In this document: positions 46,266 to 56,306 of the stretch, one piece after another | Layout of the letters: each line of letters starts with the position of its first letter | How positions within the stretch are numbered: position 1 is the first letter of the stretch | Source: Candidatus Mikella endobia | Lineage (GTDB): Bacteria > Pseudomonadota > Gammaproteobacteria > Enterobacterales > Enterobacteriaceae | DNA: 64,000 bases | Assembly (NCBI RefSeq): GCF_900048045.1 | Contig: NZ_LN999831.1 | Location: 248,001-312,000 of the forward strand | Direction: 5' to 3' | Notes under the pieces: model-generated | What the model was told of the DNA's origin: nothing | The model's input: the letters and a program-made list of their open reading frames with translations, nothing else | The model's database searches: none | Made by a program: the position numbers and the translations under genes

Positions 46266-47699
46266 ATGATGTCTCTAATAGATAAATATACATTTTTGAT
46301 CCACGATTATGAAACCTTCGGTAAACATCCTACTTTTGATAGACCAGCACAATTTGCAAGTATTCGTACTGACAGCAATTTTAAAATAATAGAAGATCCC
46401 AATATCTTTTTTTGCCGTCCTACTAATGATTATTTACCGGATCCTGAAGCAGTACTCATTACTGGAATTACACCTCAACAAGCATTACGTAATGGTGTTA
46501 ATGAAGCCGAGTTTGCTAGACATATTAATAAATTATTTTGTGTTCCTGATACTTGTATCTTAGGATATAATAATATTAACTTTGATGATGAAATTAGTCG
46601 TAACTTATTTTATCGTAATTTTTACGATCCTTACAGTTGGAGTTGGCAGCAGGGTAATTCTAGATGGGATTTATTAAATGTTGTACGTGCTTGTTATGCT
46701 TTACGGCCAAATGGTATTGAATGGCCATTCAATAATGAAGGTAAACCTAGTTTTCGTTTGGAACATCTAACTAGTGCTAATAATATTGAACATATTAATG
46801 CTCATAACGCTATGGATGATGTTTATGCTACACTAGCTCTAGCTAAATTAATACGTCAAGCACAGCCAAAATTATTTTACTATTTATACCACCATCGACG
46901 TAAGCAACAGTTGAAAAAACTTGTCAATGTTACAACAATGAAACCTCTAGTTTATGTGTCAAGTTGTTTGGGAGCTTCTCGGGGTAATACTACTTGGATA
47001 GCACCTATAGCATGGAATCCATATAATTCTAATGAACTTCTTGTGTGTGATCTAAGCGGAGATATACGAATTTTAGATAATTTAAAAACCCATACACTAG
47101 ATGCTGATTTCTATTCTAAAAATAGTACTGTAAAAAATAATACCACCACGGTGCCATTAAAGCTAGTACATCTCAATAAGTGTCCGGTTTTAGTACCAGC
47201 TAATACACTTCGTTCTATAGATGCCGATAGATTAGGTATCCATAGACAGCAGTGTCTAGATAATTTAACTTGGTTGCGCTTGCAGCCAAAAATTAGAAAA
47301 AAGGCATTAGCACTATTTTCCGAACATGAAAATTTTATGTCGTCTGATGACGTAGATACGCAGTTATATAACGGATTTTTTAATGATACAGATCGTGCAT
47401 CAATGGATATCATCCTTGCCACTGCACCCCAAAATTTACCAGCACTTAATATTGATTTTATCGATCCTCGTATAAAATCATTACTTTTTCGTTATCGGGC
47501 ACGTAATTTTTCTTATACGTTAGATTACGATGAACAAATTTTTTGGTTAGAACACCGCAAAAAAATATTTACACAACCACGTTTAATAACGTACATACAT
47601 AAATTAGAGATGTTGTATTTAGAAAATAAAGATGATATGCAAAAAGCAAGGCTACTACGTGCACTTTTTATATATTTACATAAAAATAGCTATTATTAA
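46266..47699 (+). CDS. sbcB: Exodeoxyribonuclease I
   Basis: 3'-5' single-strand DNA exonuclease used in recombination and mismatch repair. 477 residues (E. coli 475): Exo I motif DYETFG (about 15-20), Exo II GYNNINFDDEI (about 102-112) and Exo III HNAMDDVYAT (about 179-188), the DEDD-type catalytic residues all present; the SH3-like and helical C-terminal domains follow. AAGGG precedes the ATG. Its intact state contrasts with the broken uvrD. Confidence 0.96.
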   Translation: MMSLIDKYTFLIHDYETFGKHPTFDRPAQFASIRTDSNFKIIEDPNIFFCRPTNDYLPDPEAVLITGITPQQALRNGVNEAEFARHINKLFCVPDTCILGYNNINFDDEISRNLFYRNFYDPYSWSWQQGNSRWDLLNVVRACYALRPNGIEWPFNNEGKPSFRLEHLTSANNIEHINAHNAMDDVYATLALAKLIRQAQPKLFYYLYHHRRKQQLKKLVNVTTMKPLVYVSSCLGASRGNTTWIAPIAWNPYNSNELLVCDLSGDIRILDNLKTHTLDADFYSKNSTVKNNTTTVPLKLVHLNKCPVLVPANTLRSIDADRLGIHRQQCLDNLTWLRLQPKIRKKALALFSEHENFMSSDDVDTQLYNGFFNDTDRASMDIILATAPQNLPALNIDFIDPRIKSLLFRYRARNFSYTLDYDEQIFWLEHRKKIFTQPRLITYIHKLEMLYLENKDDMQKARLLRALFIYLHKNSYY

Positions 47700-47720
47700 T
47701 AATAAATAGTATTCAAATAA

Positions 47721-47794
47721 TACGCCCTACTGGATTCGGACCAGTGACCTACGGCTTAGAAGGCCGTTGCTCTATCCAGCTGAGCTAAGGGCGC
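47721..47794 (-). tRNA. tRNA-Arg (TCT)
   Basis: 74-base cloverleaf on the minus strand with anticodon TCT in the loop CTTCTAA, reading AGA/AGG. Resembles E. coli argU, which in E. coli lies a few kb from folD and cysS, as here. The first acceptor pair is G-T. CCA is not encoded. Confidence 0.96.
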
Positions 47795-47929
47795 ATAACT
47801 CTCTACTATAGATAAAATTTTACCTTAAAAATAAATATATTGTTATTCCTATTTTTTACTAGGATATATTGTGATTCTATATTGTAAATAAAAGTATACT
47901 TTTGCTAAAAATAGAGCAATAAGAATGAG

Positions 47930-48540
47930 ATTAATAATTTTATAGCCAAACTTACTTAAGTAAGTAGTATTATAGTTCAGTTTTCTCAAATATCAAGAAT
48001 GAAATTTAGGTTCAGGAACATCTAAAGATGGGAACGCGCGTACCTAATATTCATTATTGTTGAATAATTTTGCATTACAAATTTATATGACTACTAATAA
48101 GCGTTACATATGTGTAAAAATATAAATATATATGGTTTCTATTTTACTAAAATTTTTCCAGTTTAATAAACTAAACCACGATAAATTACTAATTTTCATT
48201 GGTTGAACACAGATCGAAAATAGATTGTATTTGAGTGCCGCAATCAATTTTTGATTTAAATTTCATTAGTATACTAAAAGTACGTAATCTAGAGATAGTT
48301 TTCATTTCTATAATATTCCTTGGTATATATTCATAATATATACTTATTAATTATTATTTAGCATAAACCATATTTTATAGTCAGTGATAGATTTAAAACC
48401 TATGAATATTGAATTTATTAGTTGTCTGTTGTACTCACTGTTTAACACGTTCGTTACATATTTAAAATGCTAAGCAATTAGTGATTGAAATCATAAATAA
48501 AACCCAATCTATTGCTACTAGCGCAGTTAAATGCGCAGTA
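47930..48540 (+). pseudogene. folD: Relic of FolD (methylene-THF dehydrogenase/cyclohydrolase)
   Basis: FolD makes 10-formyl-tetrahydrofolate. Plus-strand frames match: RVPN near 48035 (E. coli RAPG), NNFALQIYMTTNKRYICV near 48065-48110 (E. coli SNPASQIYVASKRKACEEV), KPMNIEF near 48398-48415 (E. coli RPMSMEL), then CTHCLTRSLHI-stop-NAKQLVIE near 48430-48490 (E. coli [25 protein letters not shown]). Stops and shifts are numerous. Strand and position between argU and cysS agree with E. coli. Edges are approximate. Confidence 0.75.
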
Positions 48541-48602
48541 GGTACTGTACCAAATAGGTTATACTAGTTTATTAAAATTCTATGATATTAAAGAATTTAT
48601 TT

Positions 48603-50015
48603 TTAGCTACGACGCCAAATAGTACCTTTATGGTTATCTTCTAAAACAATACCTAATCTATTTAATTTATCTCTTACTTGATCTGCAAGTACCCACTGTT
48701 TGCAATTGCGTGCTTTATTACGTTGCTTAATTAATGCTGCAATTTTCATATTTTCATTTTTAATGTTCTCATGTGTTTTATTTTTTTCCATAGCTGTACT
48801 TTGCTGTAAAAAAGTACCTGGATCTTGTTGTAAGAAACCTAAAATACCCGCTAAATATCGTAAAGTAGCTGCCATACCTGGTACTGCCTTTGGATTTTGA
48901 ATTTTTAAGCAATTAATTTCTCTTGCTATATTGAATAAAACAGCATAGGCTTCTGGGGTATTAAAATCGTCATCCATGGCAGCATTGAATTGATCTATAA
49001 AGTTTTTATTCCTAGGAGTAGCCGGTGTTATATCAGTACCACGTAAAGCAATATATAGACGTTCTATTGCTGCTCGTGCCTGTTTAATATTTTCTTTGCT
49101 GTAATTTAGTTGACTACGATAATGACCAGACATTAAAAAATAACGTATAGTTTCCGCATCATAAGATTGCAAAATATCACGTACAGTAAAAAAGTTTCCC
49201 ATTGATTTGGACATTTTATTACCATTAACCATTACCATACCGGAATGCATCCATATATTAACGTAAGGACCATTGTGGATACAATTTGACTGTGCAATTT
49301 CATTTTCATGATGCGGAAAAATTAAATCAGAACCACCACCATGAATATCAAAATGATGACCCAGTTGTTTTCTATTCATAGCTGAACATTCAATATGCCA
49401 ACCAGGTCTACCATATCCCCATGGAGATGACCAACTAGGTTCCCCAGATTTCGACATTTTCCACAAAACAAAATCCATGGGATTTTGTTTGGCTTTATTA
49501 ACTTTTCTTCCAGAAAAAACTTGAAGTTGCTCTATATTTTGTTGTGAAAGTAAACTATAATTCTTATAGCTATTTACAATAAACATAATATCTCCATTAG
49601 AGGCAATATAGGCATGTTTTTTCTCGATAAGCTGGCTAATCATCTCAATAATTGCATCTATATAGTGTGTTGCTCGGGGCTCATTATCTGGACGTAAGAT
49701 ATTAAGTCTATCTAAATCTCTATGCATCTCTAAAATCATACGTTCTGTAAGTTGTTGAAAATTTTCCCCGTTTTCATTAGCACGTTTTATAATTTTATCT
49801 TCAATATCTGTAATATTACGTATATAATTTACATTAAAACCTCGATAACGTAGATAGCGAGTAACAACGTCAAATGTTACAAAAGTACGCCCATGTCCAA
49901 TATGGCATAAATCATATACAGTAATTCCACAAACATATATACCCACTTTACCAGAAGTTATAGGTTTAAATTTTTCTTTTTGGCGTGTAAGTGTATTAAA
50001 AATTTTCAGCATCAT
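48603..50015 (-). CDS. cysS: Cysteinyl-tRNA synthetase
   Basis: Class I synthetase. 470 residues (E. coli 461): zinc cysteine in VCGITVYD near 29, HIGH as CHIGHGRT (about 36-43), zinc ligands in WHIECSAMN and [11 protein letters not shown] (about 207-245), KMSKS as NKMSKSMGN near 270, and the C-terminal anticodon domain ending IWRRS. The second codon is also ATG and matches the E. coli start, so the product may begin one residue later. Some extra residues sit in a linker near 405-425. Confidence 0.97.
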   Translation of the reverse strand: MMLKIFNTLTRQKEKFKPITSGKVGIYVCGITVYDLCHIGHGRTFVTFDVVTRYLRYRGFNVNYIRNITDIEDKIIKRANENGENFQQLTERMILEMHRDLDRLNILRPDNEPRATHYIDAIIEMISQLIEKKHAYIASNGDIMFIVNSYKNYSLLSQQNIEQLQVFSGRKVNKAKQNPMDFVLWKMSKSGEPSWSSPWGYGRPGWHIECSAMNRKQLGHHFDIHGGGSDLIFPHHENEIAQSNCIHNGPYVNIWMHSGMVMVNGNKMSKSMGNFFTVRDILQSYDAETIRYFLMSGHYRSQLNYSKENIKQARAAIERLYIALRGTDITPATPRNKNFIDQFNAAMDDDFNTPEAYAVLFNIAREINCLKIQNPKAVPGMAATLRYLAGILGFLQQDPGTFLQQSTAMEKNKTHENIKNENMKIAALIKQRNKARNCKQWVLADQVRDKLNRLGIVLEDNHKGTIWRRS

Positions 50016-50746
50016 AATTTTTATATTTATTTTTCTATCTGAGTCAGACTCAGGTCTTCTAATTATATTGACTTAAAATAATTTATTTAAGTACGCGCTT
50101 TCAATAAAGACTATAACTATATATCTATTAATTCAATATCTTACTTTCATATTGATATTATCATTCTAAGAATGTAATTAAATATAACAGTAAAATGCTA
50201 TTTTTATCAAAATATGTTTAGATAATTATTAATAACAAATTTACTCCGAGTCTTCAGTAAGATGGACATGTTCTAGAAAGAATCCCACTGAAAGCAATTA
50301 TAGAAATCTAGAATAATATTAGCGCTTTTTGTTGCCAATATTTATTTTGTAAAATAAAAAACTTAAATTACTGTATATTTATTGTAGTTATTACACATTA
50401 GTGCTACTAATACTAAAATATTTGTTTATGCTACTTTTTGAAATATAGATGAGCGATAATGATATGATAAACTGTAGCACTAAATTTTTAGGTGAATAAT
50501 GATGGAATTATCTACTTTTTTATTAATGGGAATCAGTATTTTATATTATAAAAACGCTCTACTGTCTTTTGTAGAAGAGACCACTTAATCTTCTCTTCTT
50601 ATAACTTGATAGTAACGCTGGTTTTTCATTTTATGCGTCACCGTTGTAATCAATGCTGATTGTTATCTCTTCCCAGAAGTAAATTTAACATAACTTTCCA
50701 TTTTAAAGCTGAAATTTATTAATTAATAAATGTTAGAAACTACATT
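50016..50746. other. Spacer between cysS and dnaX, with a possible ybaB relic
   Basis: In relatives ybaB and recR follow dnaX on the same strand. Around 50590-50700 (minus strand) the frame SALITTVTHKMKNQRYYQVI shows a faint resemblance to YbaB (AGLVKVTINGAHNCRRVEI); the match is weak. No trace of the C-terminal domains of tau was found after the dnaX stop, nor of ppiB upstream of cysS. Confidence 0.35.
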
Positions 50747-52453
50747 CTATTTGTATTTTTTATTTTTATCCGTTTTGTATCTATTAATTTTAGCTAATCT
50801 TTCTAGTGCACTGTTAGCAAATTTATTCTGTTGTGATATTATCAATTGATCTTTTTTATTTTGTTGAAATTTTTGATATCTAAGTAAAGCTTTTCTAGCA
50901 TTTAAAATACGTGTTGTATCATTTGGTAAAAAATTATTGGCTACCAAGATACTATTAGTAGCGGAAGCATATATCTGTATAAAATTTTCCTTTATTTGTT
51001 TTTCCCCAGTAGATAGTCGATAAAAATATTGATATTCTTTAGGCGCAAAATATATTTGTATAATTGCCAACTTTTTTAGTTGTTGAGAAACTCTAGCACT
51101 ACATCTCATAGTATCTGAAAGTAAACTCTTATTAGTTAATAGCTTGTCGTAATCGACAGATTTATTAATTCTTTTGGGTATATTGTTCTGATTAGAATAA
51201 AAGTTAATGTTAGTATTTGTTTTTTTTAATGGTTTTTTATATGGATTGAATCCATATGTTGTTACATTATTTCTCTCAAGAGAAAGATTGTTTTCAACAA
51301 CAGCGCTAAATTTAGATGTTTTTTTTTCTGCACTGGCTGGTATAACTGTTGGGGGCACCGTATTAGGATAAAACGCTAGTGCACGTAGCAAGGTTATTTC
51401 AACTCCTATTCGAGGAGTTGGAGCAAAAGGAAGTTCTTTTCTTCCAATAAGTAAAGTTTGATAATATAACTGTAAATCATCTGGAGAAAGACGATGAGCT
51501 AATTTCTGTAACCGGAGTGTTATATCTTGATTTTCTTCATATTTTAACTGATCTGGCAATAGTTGCCCTATGGCGATACGATGTAATAAATCAAGCATAT
51601 TAACTAGTAAATTTTCCCAATTGATACCGTTGTTGGCGTATAATGCTAGTTGTTTCAACATAGTATTTCCATCAGCGTTGGCCAATGACTCAAGAATATT
51701 TAAAGATTGATCGGTATTTAATGTACCTAACATCAGATGTACCGTATGGGTACTTATTTTTCCTTTTCCTATTGATATAGCTTGATCAGTTAAACTAAGA
51801 GCATCACGCATGCTGCCTGCAGCGGCTCGAGCTAATAAATTGAGCGCTTGCTGCTCAAAAACAATATTCTCTTTTTGTAAAATTATTGATAAATAACTTC
51901 GTATTTGCTCTATATCGATTGCTTTGAGATGAAATTGTAAACATCTAGAAATAATAGTTGCTGGCAATTTCTGAGGATCAGTTGTAGCTAGTAAAAATTT
52001 TACATGATCTGGAGGTTCTTCTAGTGTTTTCAACAGAGCGTTAAAACTATAACGAGACAACATATGTACTTCATCTATTAAATATACTTTAAAGCGACCT
52101 ACTGTTGGAACGTATTGTATATTATCTATAAGTTCACGGGTATCTTCAACTTTAGTACGTGAAGCAGCATCAATTTCAATTAGATCAACGAAACAAGATT
52201 GCGCAATTTCGCGGCAATTTTGACACTGACCACATGGCATATCTGTAATTCCAATTTTACAATTGAGTCCTTTTGCTAGCAGACGAGCAATAGTGGTTTT
52301 TCCAACACCGCGCATACCAGATAATAAATATGCATGATGGATTCTTCCTAATAAAAGACTGTTTGCTAAAGCAATCAAAATATGTTTTTGACCTACTACA
52401 TCAGCAAAAATTTGTGGACGCCACTTACGGGCAAGTACTTGATAGTTGTTCAT
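50747..52453 (-). CDS. dnaX: DNA polymerase III clamp-loader subunit, gamma-type DnaX
   Basis: ATPase motor of the clamp loader. 568 residues: Walker A GMRGVGKTT (about 45-53), zinc module CGQCQNC (about 73-79), Walker B LIDEVHMLS (about 124-132), SRC motif ISRC near 167, and the collar domain III to about 365. A long low-complexity stretch (about 380-500, rich in N and K) follows, then an E. coli-like NSALERLAKI block, and the protein ends about where E. coli gamma ends. Domains IV and V of tau (binding DnaB and the polymerase) are absent, and there is no E. coli-type slippery site plus downstream frame. It therefore seems to make only a gamma-like product. Confidence 0.93.
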   Translation of the reverse strand: MNNYQVLARKWRPQIFADVVGQKHILIALANSLLLGRIHHAYLLSGMRGVGKTTIARLLAKGLNCKIGITDMPCGQCQNCREIAQSCFVDLIEIDAASRTKVEDTRELIDNIQYVPTVGRFKVYLIDEVHMLSRYSFNALLKTLEEPPDHVKFLLATTDPQKLPATIISRCLQFHLKAIDIEQIRSYLSIILQKENIVFEQQALNLLARAAAGSMRDALSLTDQAISIGKGKISTHTVHLMLGTLNTDQSLNILESLANADGNTMLKQLALYANNGINWENLLVNMLDLLHRIAIGQLLPDQLKYEENQDITLRLQKLAHRLSPDDLQLYYQTLLIGRKELPFAPTPRIGVEITLLRALAFYPNTVPPTVIPASAEKKTSKFSAVVENNLSLERNNVTTYGFNPYKKPLKKTNTNINFYSNQNNIPKRINKSVDYDKLLTNKSLLSDTMRCSARVSQQLKKLAIIQIYFAPKEYQYFYRLSTGEKQIKENFIQIYASATNSILVANNFLPNDTTRILNARKALLRYQKFQQNKKDQLIISQQNKFANSALERLAKINRYKTDKNKKYK

Positions 52454-52762
52454 ATATTTTTTATCAATATATATAGTTATTTATATTAACATAAATTAGA
52501 TACTTCTAATCATCTAATAGATGAAATCTACTTTTTTTTATTATTGAATATCTCTCTAAATTCATATGTTAGTGCAATACAATATAAATATTGTATAAAT
52601 TTATAAATAAATAAACTATTTTAGTCAGAATATATATAATATAGTAGTAATAAATATTGTAAATTCTTTATTGTTATTTGACGATAAATAATATTGTTCA
52701 TAACATTTTTATAGAGAAATTTAAATTGTATAAGTTATCAAAAGTATTAAGTTTTTTAAAAA
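52454..52762. other. Spacer between dnaX and the ffh relic
   Basis: Divergent 5' ends of dnaX (minus) and the dead ffh (plus). apt, which precedes dnaX in E. coli, is not readable. Very AT-rich, with no motif recognised. Confidence 0.45.
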
Positions 52763-53954
52763 ATGTTTGATAATTTATCCGTTTCTCGTGCATATGAGAT
52801 AATATTAGCGGCAAAGACCACATGAGCAAGAAGTACGTAAGATGTGTAGATAGCACGCAATACCCACTACCAGTAATCCAGAATTTTATTCTCAGAATCA
52901 AAAAATTTCTTGAAGACTGAACAAGGTATTAATATAAATACTATTTTAGTAAAAATAATACGCGCTATGCTATGGGTAATGAAAAAAATGGTTTAAATAT
53001 AGAAACATAGATACCAGCAGTATGGTGATTACTAAAAGTAAGAAAAACTACAATTGTTAGTAAGATAGGAAAAGATATACGTTAGAGGAAGAAGAACAAA
53101 ATACTTGTGGTATCATCTAAAGTTTCTCGTTCTGTTGCCATCAACAAATTTTTAAAATAGTAGATATAGTACTCTATTGAGTAGCAGTTATGCCAAGCGT
53201 TAATTTTACGATATACTTTTAGTAGATACCCGCTGGCAGATACGTAAATAAAAAATGATGGTATTATAGCTATCCCACTATCAAATTAATAAAAAACCGA
53301 GGCTATTATTGGACAGGATGCTGCTAATAGTGGTAAACGGTTTTTACCATTAACTGGTATTATTTTAACTAAATTAGACAGCGATACTCATAGCTGTACT
53401 TTAAGTATAATATTTTACTGGAAAACCTATCAAATTTCTAGTAGTAGGTGAGAAAAGTGATTAGAGCCTTTTTATTCATAAAAATTAGCTAGTTGTATAT
53501 TTTTAGCGATATTTAATCATTAATTAATGATCTTGAAAGAAATAAAGATCGCTATCGTGTAAAAAAATTGATCAGCAACCTGAAATAAGTAAATATTTTA
53601 ATATTTTCTATTTTTTAAATAAAAGAAAACAGATTCTTCATGTAGGGGGTATTTCTAGCATCATGAACAAAATATATCATAATATTATCTAATTTCAAAA
53701 TGCAGATAATATTAAATTACAGATAAACGATCGATATCGTACATATCGAAGTAATTATAAATTAAATTACTGTAAAAGAGCGTATTAATCTATAATTGAT
53801 AAAAAATTCGCCAAAAATAAGTAGAGCTTTCGGTTCTAGCATGCAAATTAAGGACGAACTTCTTAAAGCAATTTTATAAGATGCAGTTTCTGCTAACGGA
53901 ATAGCAAAAATGATTCCCAATCTAAAATGGATAATTATTACTGTAATTAAATAG
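52763..53954 (+). pseudogene. ffh: Relic of signal recognition particle protein Ffh
   Basis: Ffh is the GTPase of the SRP, essential in E. coli for inserting inner-membrane proteins. Plus-strand frames match in order: ATG-FDNL start (E. coli MFDNLTDRLS), KKNKILVVSSKVSRSVAI (E. coli KKKVLVVSADVYRPAAI) near 53090, FYDILLVDT near 53205, GQDAANSGKRFLPLTGIILTKLDSDT near 53310-53390 (E. coli [29 protein letters not shown]), GKPIKF-like block, VHIEVIIN...VKERI near 53735, then FGSSMQIKDELLKAIL and IAKMIP at the end. Dozens of stops and shifts, no frame longer than a few dozen codons. It precedes rpsP exactly as in E. coli. Confidence 0.93.
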
Positions 53955-53995
53955 TTGTTAACTATCTAAAAAATAGAACATTATATTGATTGCTA

Positions 53996-54023
53996 TTGAC
54001 TATAAAACAGGTAGTATTATATT
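53996..54023 (+). promoter_or_regulatory. Promoter of rpsP-rimM-trmD-rplS
   Basis: TTGACT (53996-54001), a 16-base spacer and TATATT (54018-54023) give a good sigma-70 pair about 80 bases before rpsP. It lies after the ffh relic, so the operon is independent of the dead gene. Confidence 0.6.
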
Positions 54024-54056
54024 ACTTTAATTAACAATTTAGGTTACTGATTTAAG

Positions 54057-54090
54057 TAAGTTTATCAACTACAGTTAAGTTTATCAACTA
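54057..54090 (+). repeat. Tandem 15-base repeat in the rpsP leader
   Basis: TAAGTTTATCAACTA occurs at 54057-54071 and again at 54076-54090, with a four-base spacer, just before the rpsP ribosome-binding site (AAAGAG). It looks like a recent local duplication in the 5' untranslated region. Confidence 0.8.
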
Positions 54091-54101
54091 AAGAGTATGT
54101 T

Positions 54102-54341
54102 ATGGTAACTATTCGTTTAGCACGTGGTGGCGCTAAAAAACGCCCATTTTATCATATAGTAGTAACAGATAATCGTAATGCTCGTGACGGTTATTTTATT
54201 GAACGTATCGGTTTTTTTAATCCAATAGCTACTGGTAAAGCTGTTAGTTTAGGTTTTGATTTAGATCGTATTAAACATTGGATTAGTAATGGTGCAATAA
54301 TTTCTAAAAGAGTATCAATGTTAATTAATAATGCAAAATAA
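54102..54341 (+). CDS. rpsP: Small-subunit ribosomal protein S16
   Basis: Assembly protein of the 30S body. 79 residues (E. coli 82): [23 protein letters not shown] at the start, [16 protein letters not shown] near 28-43 and LDLDRI-HWI near 56-64. A few C-terminal residues are shorter. First gene of the rpsP-rimM-trmD-rplS operon. Confidence 0.97.
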   Translation: MVTIRLARGGAKKRPFYHIVVTDNRNARDGYFIERIGFFNPIATGKAVSLGFDLDRIKHWISNGAIISKRVSMLINNAK

Positions 54342-54356
54342 GTAGAATATCTGTTA

Positions 54357-54926
54357 ATGATTAACATGTTGAATAAACTACTACGCAATAATATTGCAGT
54401 ACTAGTGAAACCAATAATTATTGGCAAGATAAAATCTGCGTATGGAATACGTGGTCAATTAAAAATGGTTTCTTTTACTCAAAAACCCCAAAATATTTTC
54501 GATTATCAACCATGGTTTATAAAAATTGCCAATAATAAGTGGCAGCAAATTCAATTAGAAAGTTGGAAAAGCTATAATAAAAATCTAATAATCAGGATTA
54601 TAAATATTCAAAATAGGGAAACAGCGATATTACTAACTAATTTAGAAATTTTTATAGAAACAGAACAATTACCCAATCTAGAAAAAGGACAATATTACTG
54701 GAAAGATCTCCTGGGGTGTCAAGTAATTAATGTTAATGGTTATAATATGGGTAAAGTAGTTAATTTAATAGAAACGGGATCAAATGAAGTTTTGGTTGTC
54801 AAATCTAATTCCCAAGATGATTTTTGTATTAGAGAAATATTAATTCCGTTTTTAAATATACAAGTCATTAAGAACGTTGATCTGATGGCAAAATGTATTG
54901 AAGTTATCTGGGATCCTATCTTTTGA
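54357..54926 (+). CDS. rimM: 16S rRNA processing protein RimM
   Basis: Helps mature the 30S head by binding S19. 189 residues (E. coli 182): N-terminal domain with [19 protein letters not shown] (about 24-42) and FDYQPWFIK, then the PRC-barrel with [11 protein letters not shown] (about 115) and [11 protein letters not shown] (about 139). Its last codons overlap the trmD start by four bases. The N-terminus is a few residues longer than in E. coli; the ATG at 54366 is an alternative. Confidence 0.95.
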   Translation: MINMLNKLLRNNIAVLVKPIIIGKIKSAYGIRGQLKMVSFTQKPQNIFDYQPWFIKIANNKWQQIQLESWKSYNKNLIIRIINIQNRETAILLTNLEIFIETEQLPNLEKGQYYWKDLLGCQVINVNGYNMGKVVNLIETGSNEVLVVKSNSQDDFCIREILIPFLNIQVIKNVDLMAKCIEVIWDPIF

Positions 54927-55693
54927 AGATTAATGTTAAGAACGAACCAATTAAGATTTGGATTGGTATTATAAGCTTATTTCCTGAAATGTTTCGAGTG
55001 ATAACTGATTATGGAGTTACTGGAAGAGCAGTAAGAAATGGTTTATTGAATGTGCAATGTTGGAATCCCCGTGATTTTACTACTAATAAGTATCATTCTG
55101 TAGATGATCGTCCTTATGGCGGGGGACCTGGTATGTTAATGATGGTGCAGCCATTACGAGATGCAATTCAGAAAGCAAAAATTCATGCAGGTGAAAAAGT
55201 AAAAGTTATTTATTTATCTCCTACGGGTCGTAAACTAGATAACTTAGGTGTAAATGAACTAGCTACTAATACGAAACTAATTCTAGTATGTGGTCGTTAT
55301 GAAGGTATTGATGAGCGTTTAATTGCTACTGAAATTGATGAAGAATGGTCAATAGGTGATTATGTGCTCAGCGGTGGTGAATTAGCAGCAATGGTATTAA
55401 TTGATTCAATTTCCCGTTTTATTCCCGGTATACTAGGACATGATTCTTCTGTAAAAGAGGACTCTTTTGCTAAAGGTTTATTAGATTGTCCGCATTATAC
55501 TCGTCCTAAAGTATTAGATGGTATGGCAGTTCCGTCTGTTTTGCTGTCAGGAAATCATAAAGAAATTCGTCGATGGCGCTTAAAACAAACTTTAGGACAA
55601 ACTTGGATTAAAAGACCGGAAATTTTAGAAAAAATAATTCTAACTGAAGAACAATCAAAATTGTTGATAGAATTTAAGCAAGAATATCGATAG
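54923..55693 (+). CDS. trmD: tRNA (guanine37-N1)-methyltransferase
   Basis: Makes m1G37, which prevents frameshifting, using S-adenosylmethionine bound in a trefoil knot. 256 residues (E. coli 255): [12 protein letters not shown] near the start, [13 protein letters not shown] (about 57-69), knot residues [12 protein letters not shown] (about 117-128) and [11 protein letters not shown] (about 139-149). The E. coli start position (before WIG) has ATT here. The best start is TTG 54923, overlapping the rimM stop in TTTTGA, giving nine to eleven extra residues and translational coupling. Confidence 0.95.
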   Translation: MKINVKNEPIKIWIGIISLFPEMFRVITDYGVTGRAVRNGLLNVQCWNPRDFTTNKYHSVDDRPYGGGPGMLMMVQPLRDAIQKAKIHAGEKVKVIYLSPTGRKLDNLGVNELATNTKLILVCGRYEGIDERLIATEIDEEWSIGDYVLSGGELAAMVLIDSISRFIPGILGHDSSVKEDSFAKGLLDCPHYTRPKVLDGMAVPSVLLSGNHKEIRRWRLKQTLGQTWIKRPEILEKIILTEEQSKLLIEFKQEYR

Positions 55694-55801
55694 ATGCTAT
55701 AAAATTACATATTGATTAATATCAACAATTTAATTATTAAATACATTCTAAATTAGAATGTTAACTTTCAACATCATATAATTTAATTTATATCTTTAAT
55801 T

Positions 55802-56149
55802 ATGAATAATATTCTTAAGCAAATAGAACAAGAACAGATGAAACAGGACATCCCTACTTTTCGTTCCGGTGATTCAGTAGAAGTAAAAGTATGGGTTGTG
55901 GAAGGAAATAAAAAACGTCTGCAGGCATTTGAGGGTATCGTTATTGCTATTCGTAACCGAGGTCTTCATTCTGCATTTACTGTTCGTAAATTTTCCCATG
56001 GATCAGTAATTGAACGTGTATTTCAAACACACTCTTTAATTATTGATAGCATCACAGTAAAACGTTATGGTGCAGTTCGTAAAGCTAAACTATACTATCT
56101 TCGTAAGCGAATCGGTAAAGCTGCACGTATTAAAGAACGTTTAAACTAG
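55802..56149 (+). CDS. rplS: Large-subunit ribosomal protein L19
   Basis: 50S protein at the interface with the 30S subunit. 115 residues, same as E. coli: [26 protein letters not shown] near the start and [20 protein letters not shown]-like end. Stop codon is TAG, one of several in the window, so RF1 must be present. Last gene of the rpsP operon. Confidence 0.97.
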   Translation: MNNILKQIEQEQMKQDIPTFRSGDSVEVKVWVVEGNKKRLQAFEGIVIAIRNRGLHSAFTVRKFSHGSVIERVFQTHSLIIDSITVKRYGAVRKAKLYYLRKRIGKAARIKERLN

Positions 56150-56306
56150 ACACTACAATGAAATATTTTTCTAAAAGAAAATAATTTTTTATTTTGGGAA
56201 TTTACTAAAAATAGTATTACTGTTTATTTAAATTATCTAAAAATTTTTTTACTGTTATTATTTTTTAAGCGAGCGGGTACTAAGATTATAATAATTATTA
56301 TTAATA

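Noticed and set aside
50590-50700. ybaB relic after dnaX
   Set aside because: Only one weakly matching block; mentioned in the spacer entry but not called as a pseudogene.
52698-52901. 67-codon minus-strand frame
   Set aside because: Overlaps the start of the ffh relic in antisense, with no resemblance to a known protein.
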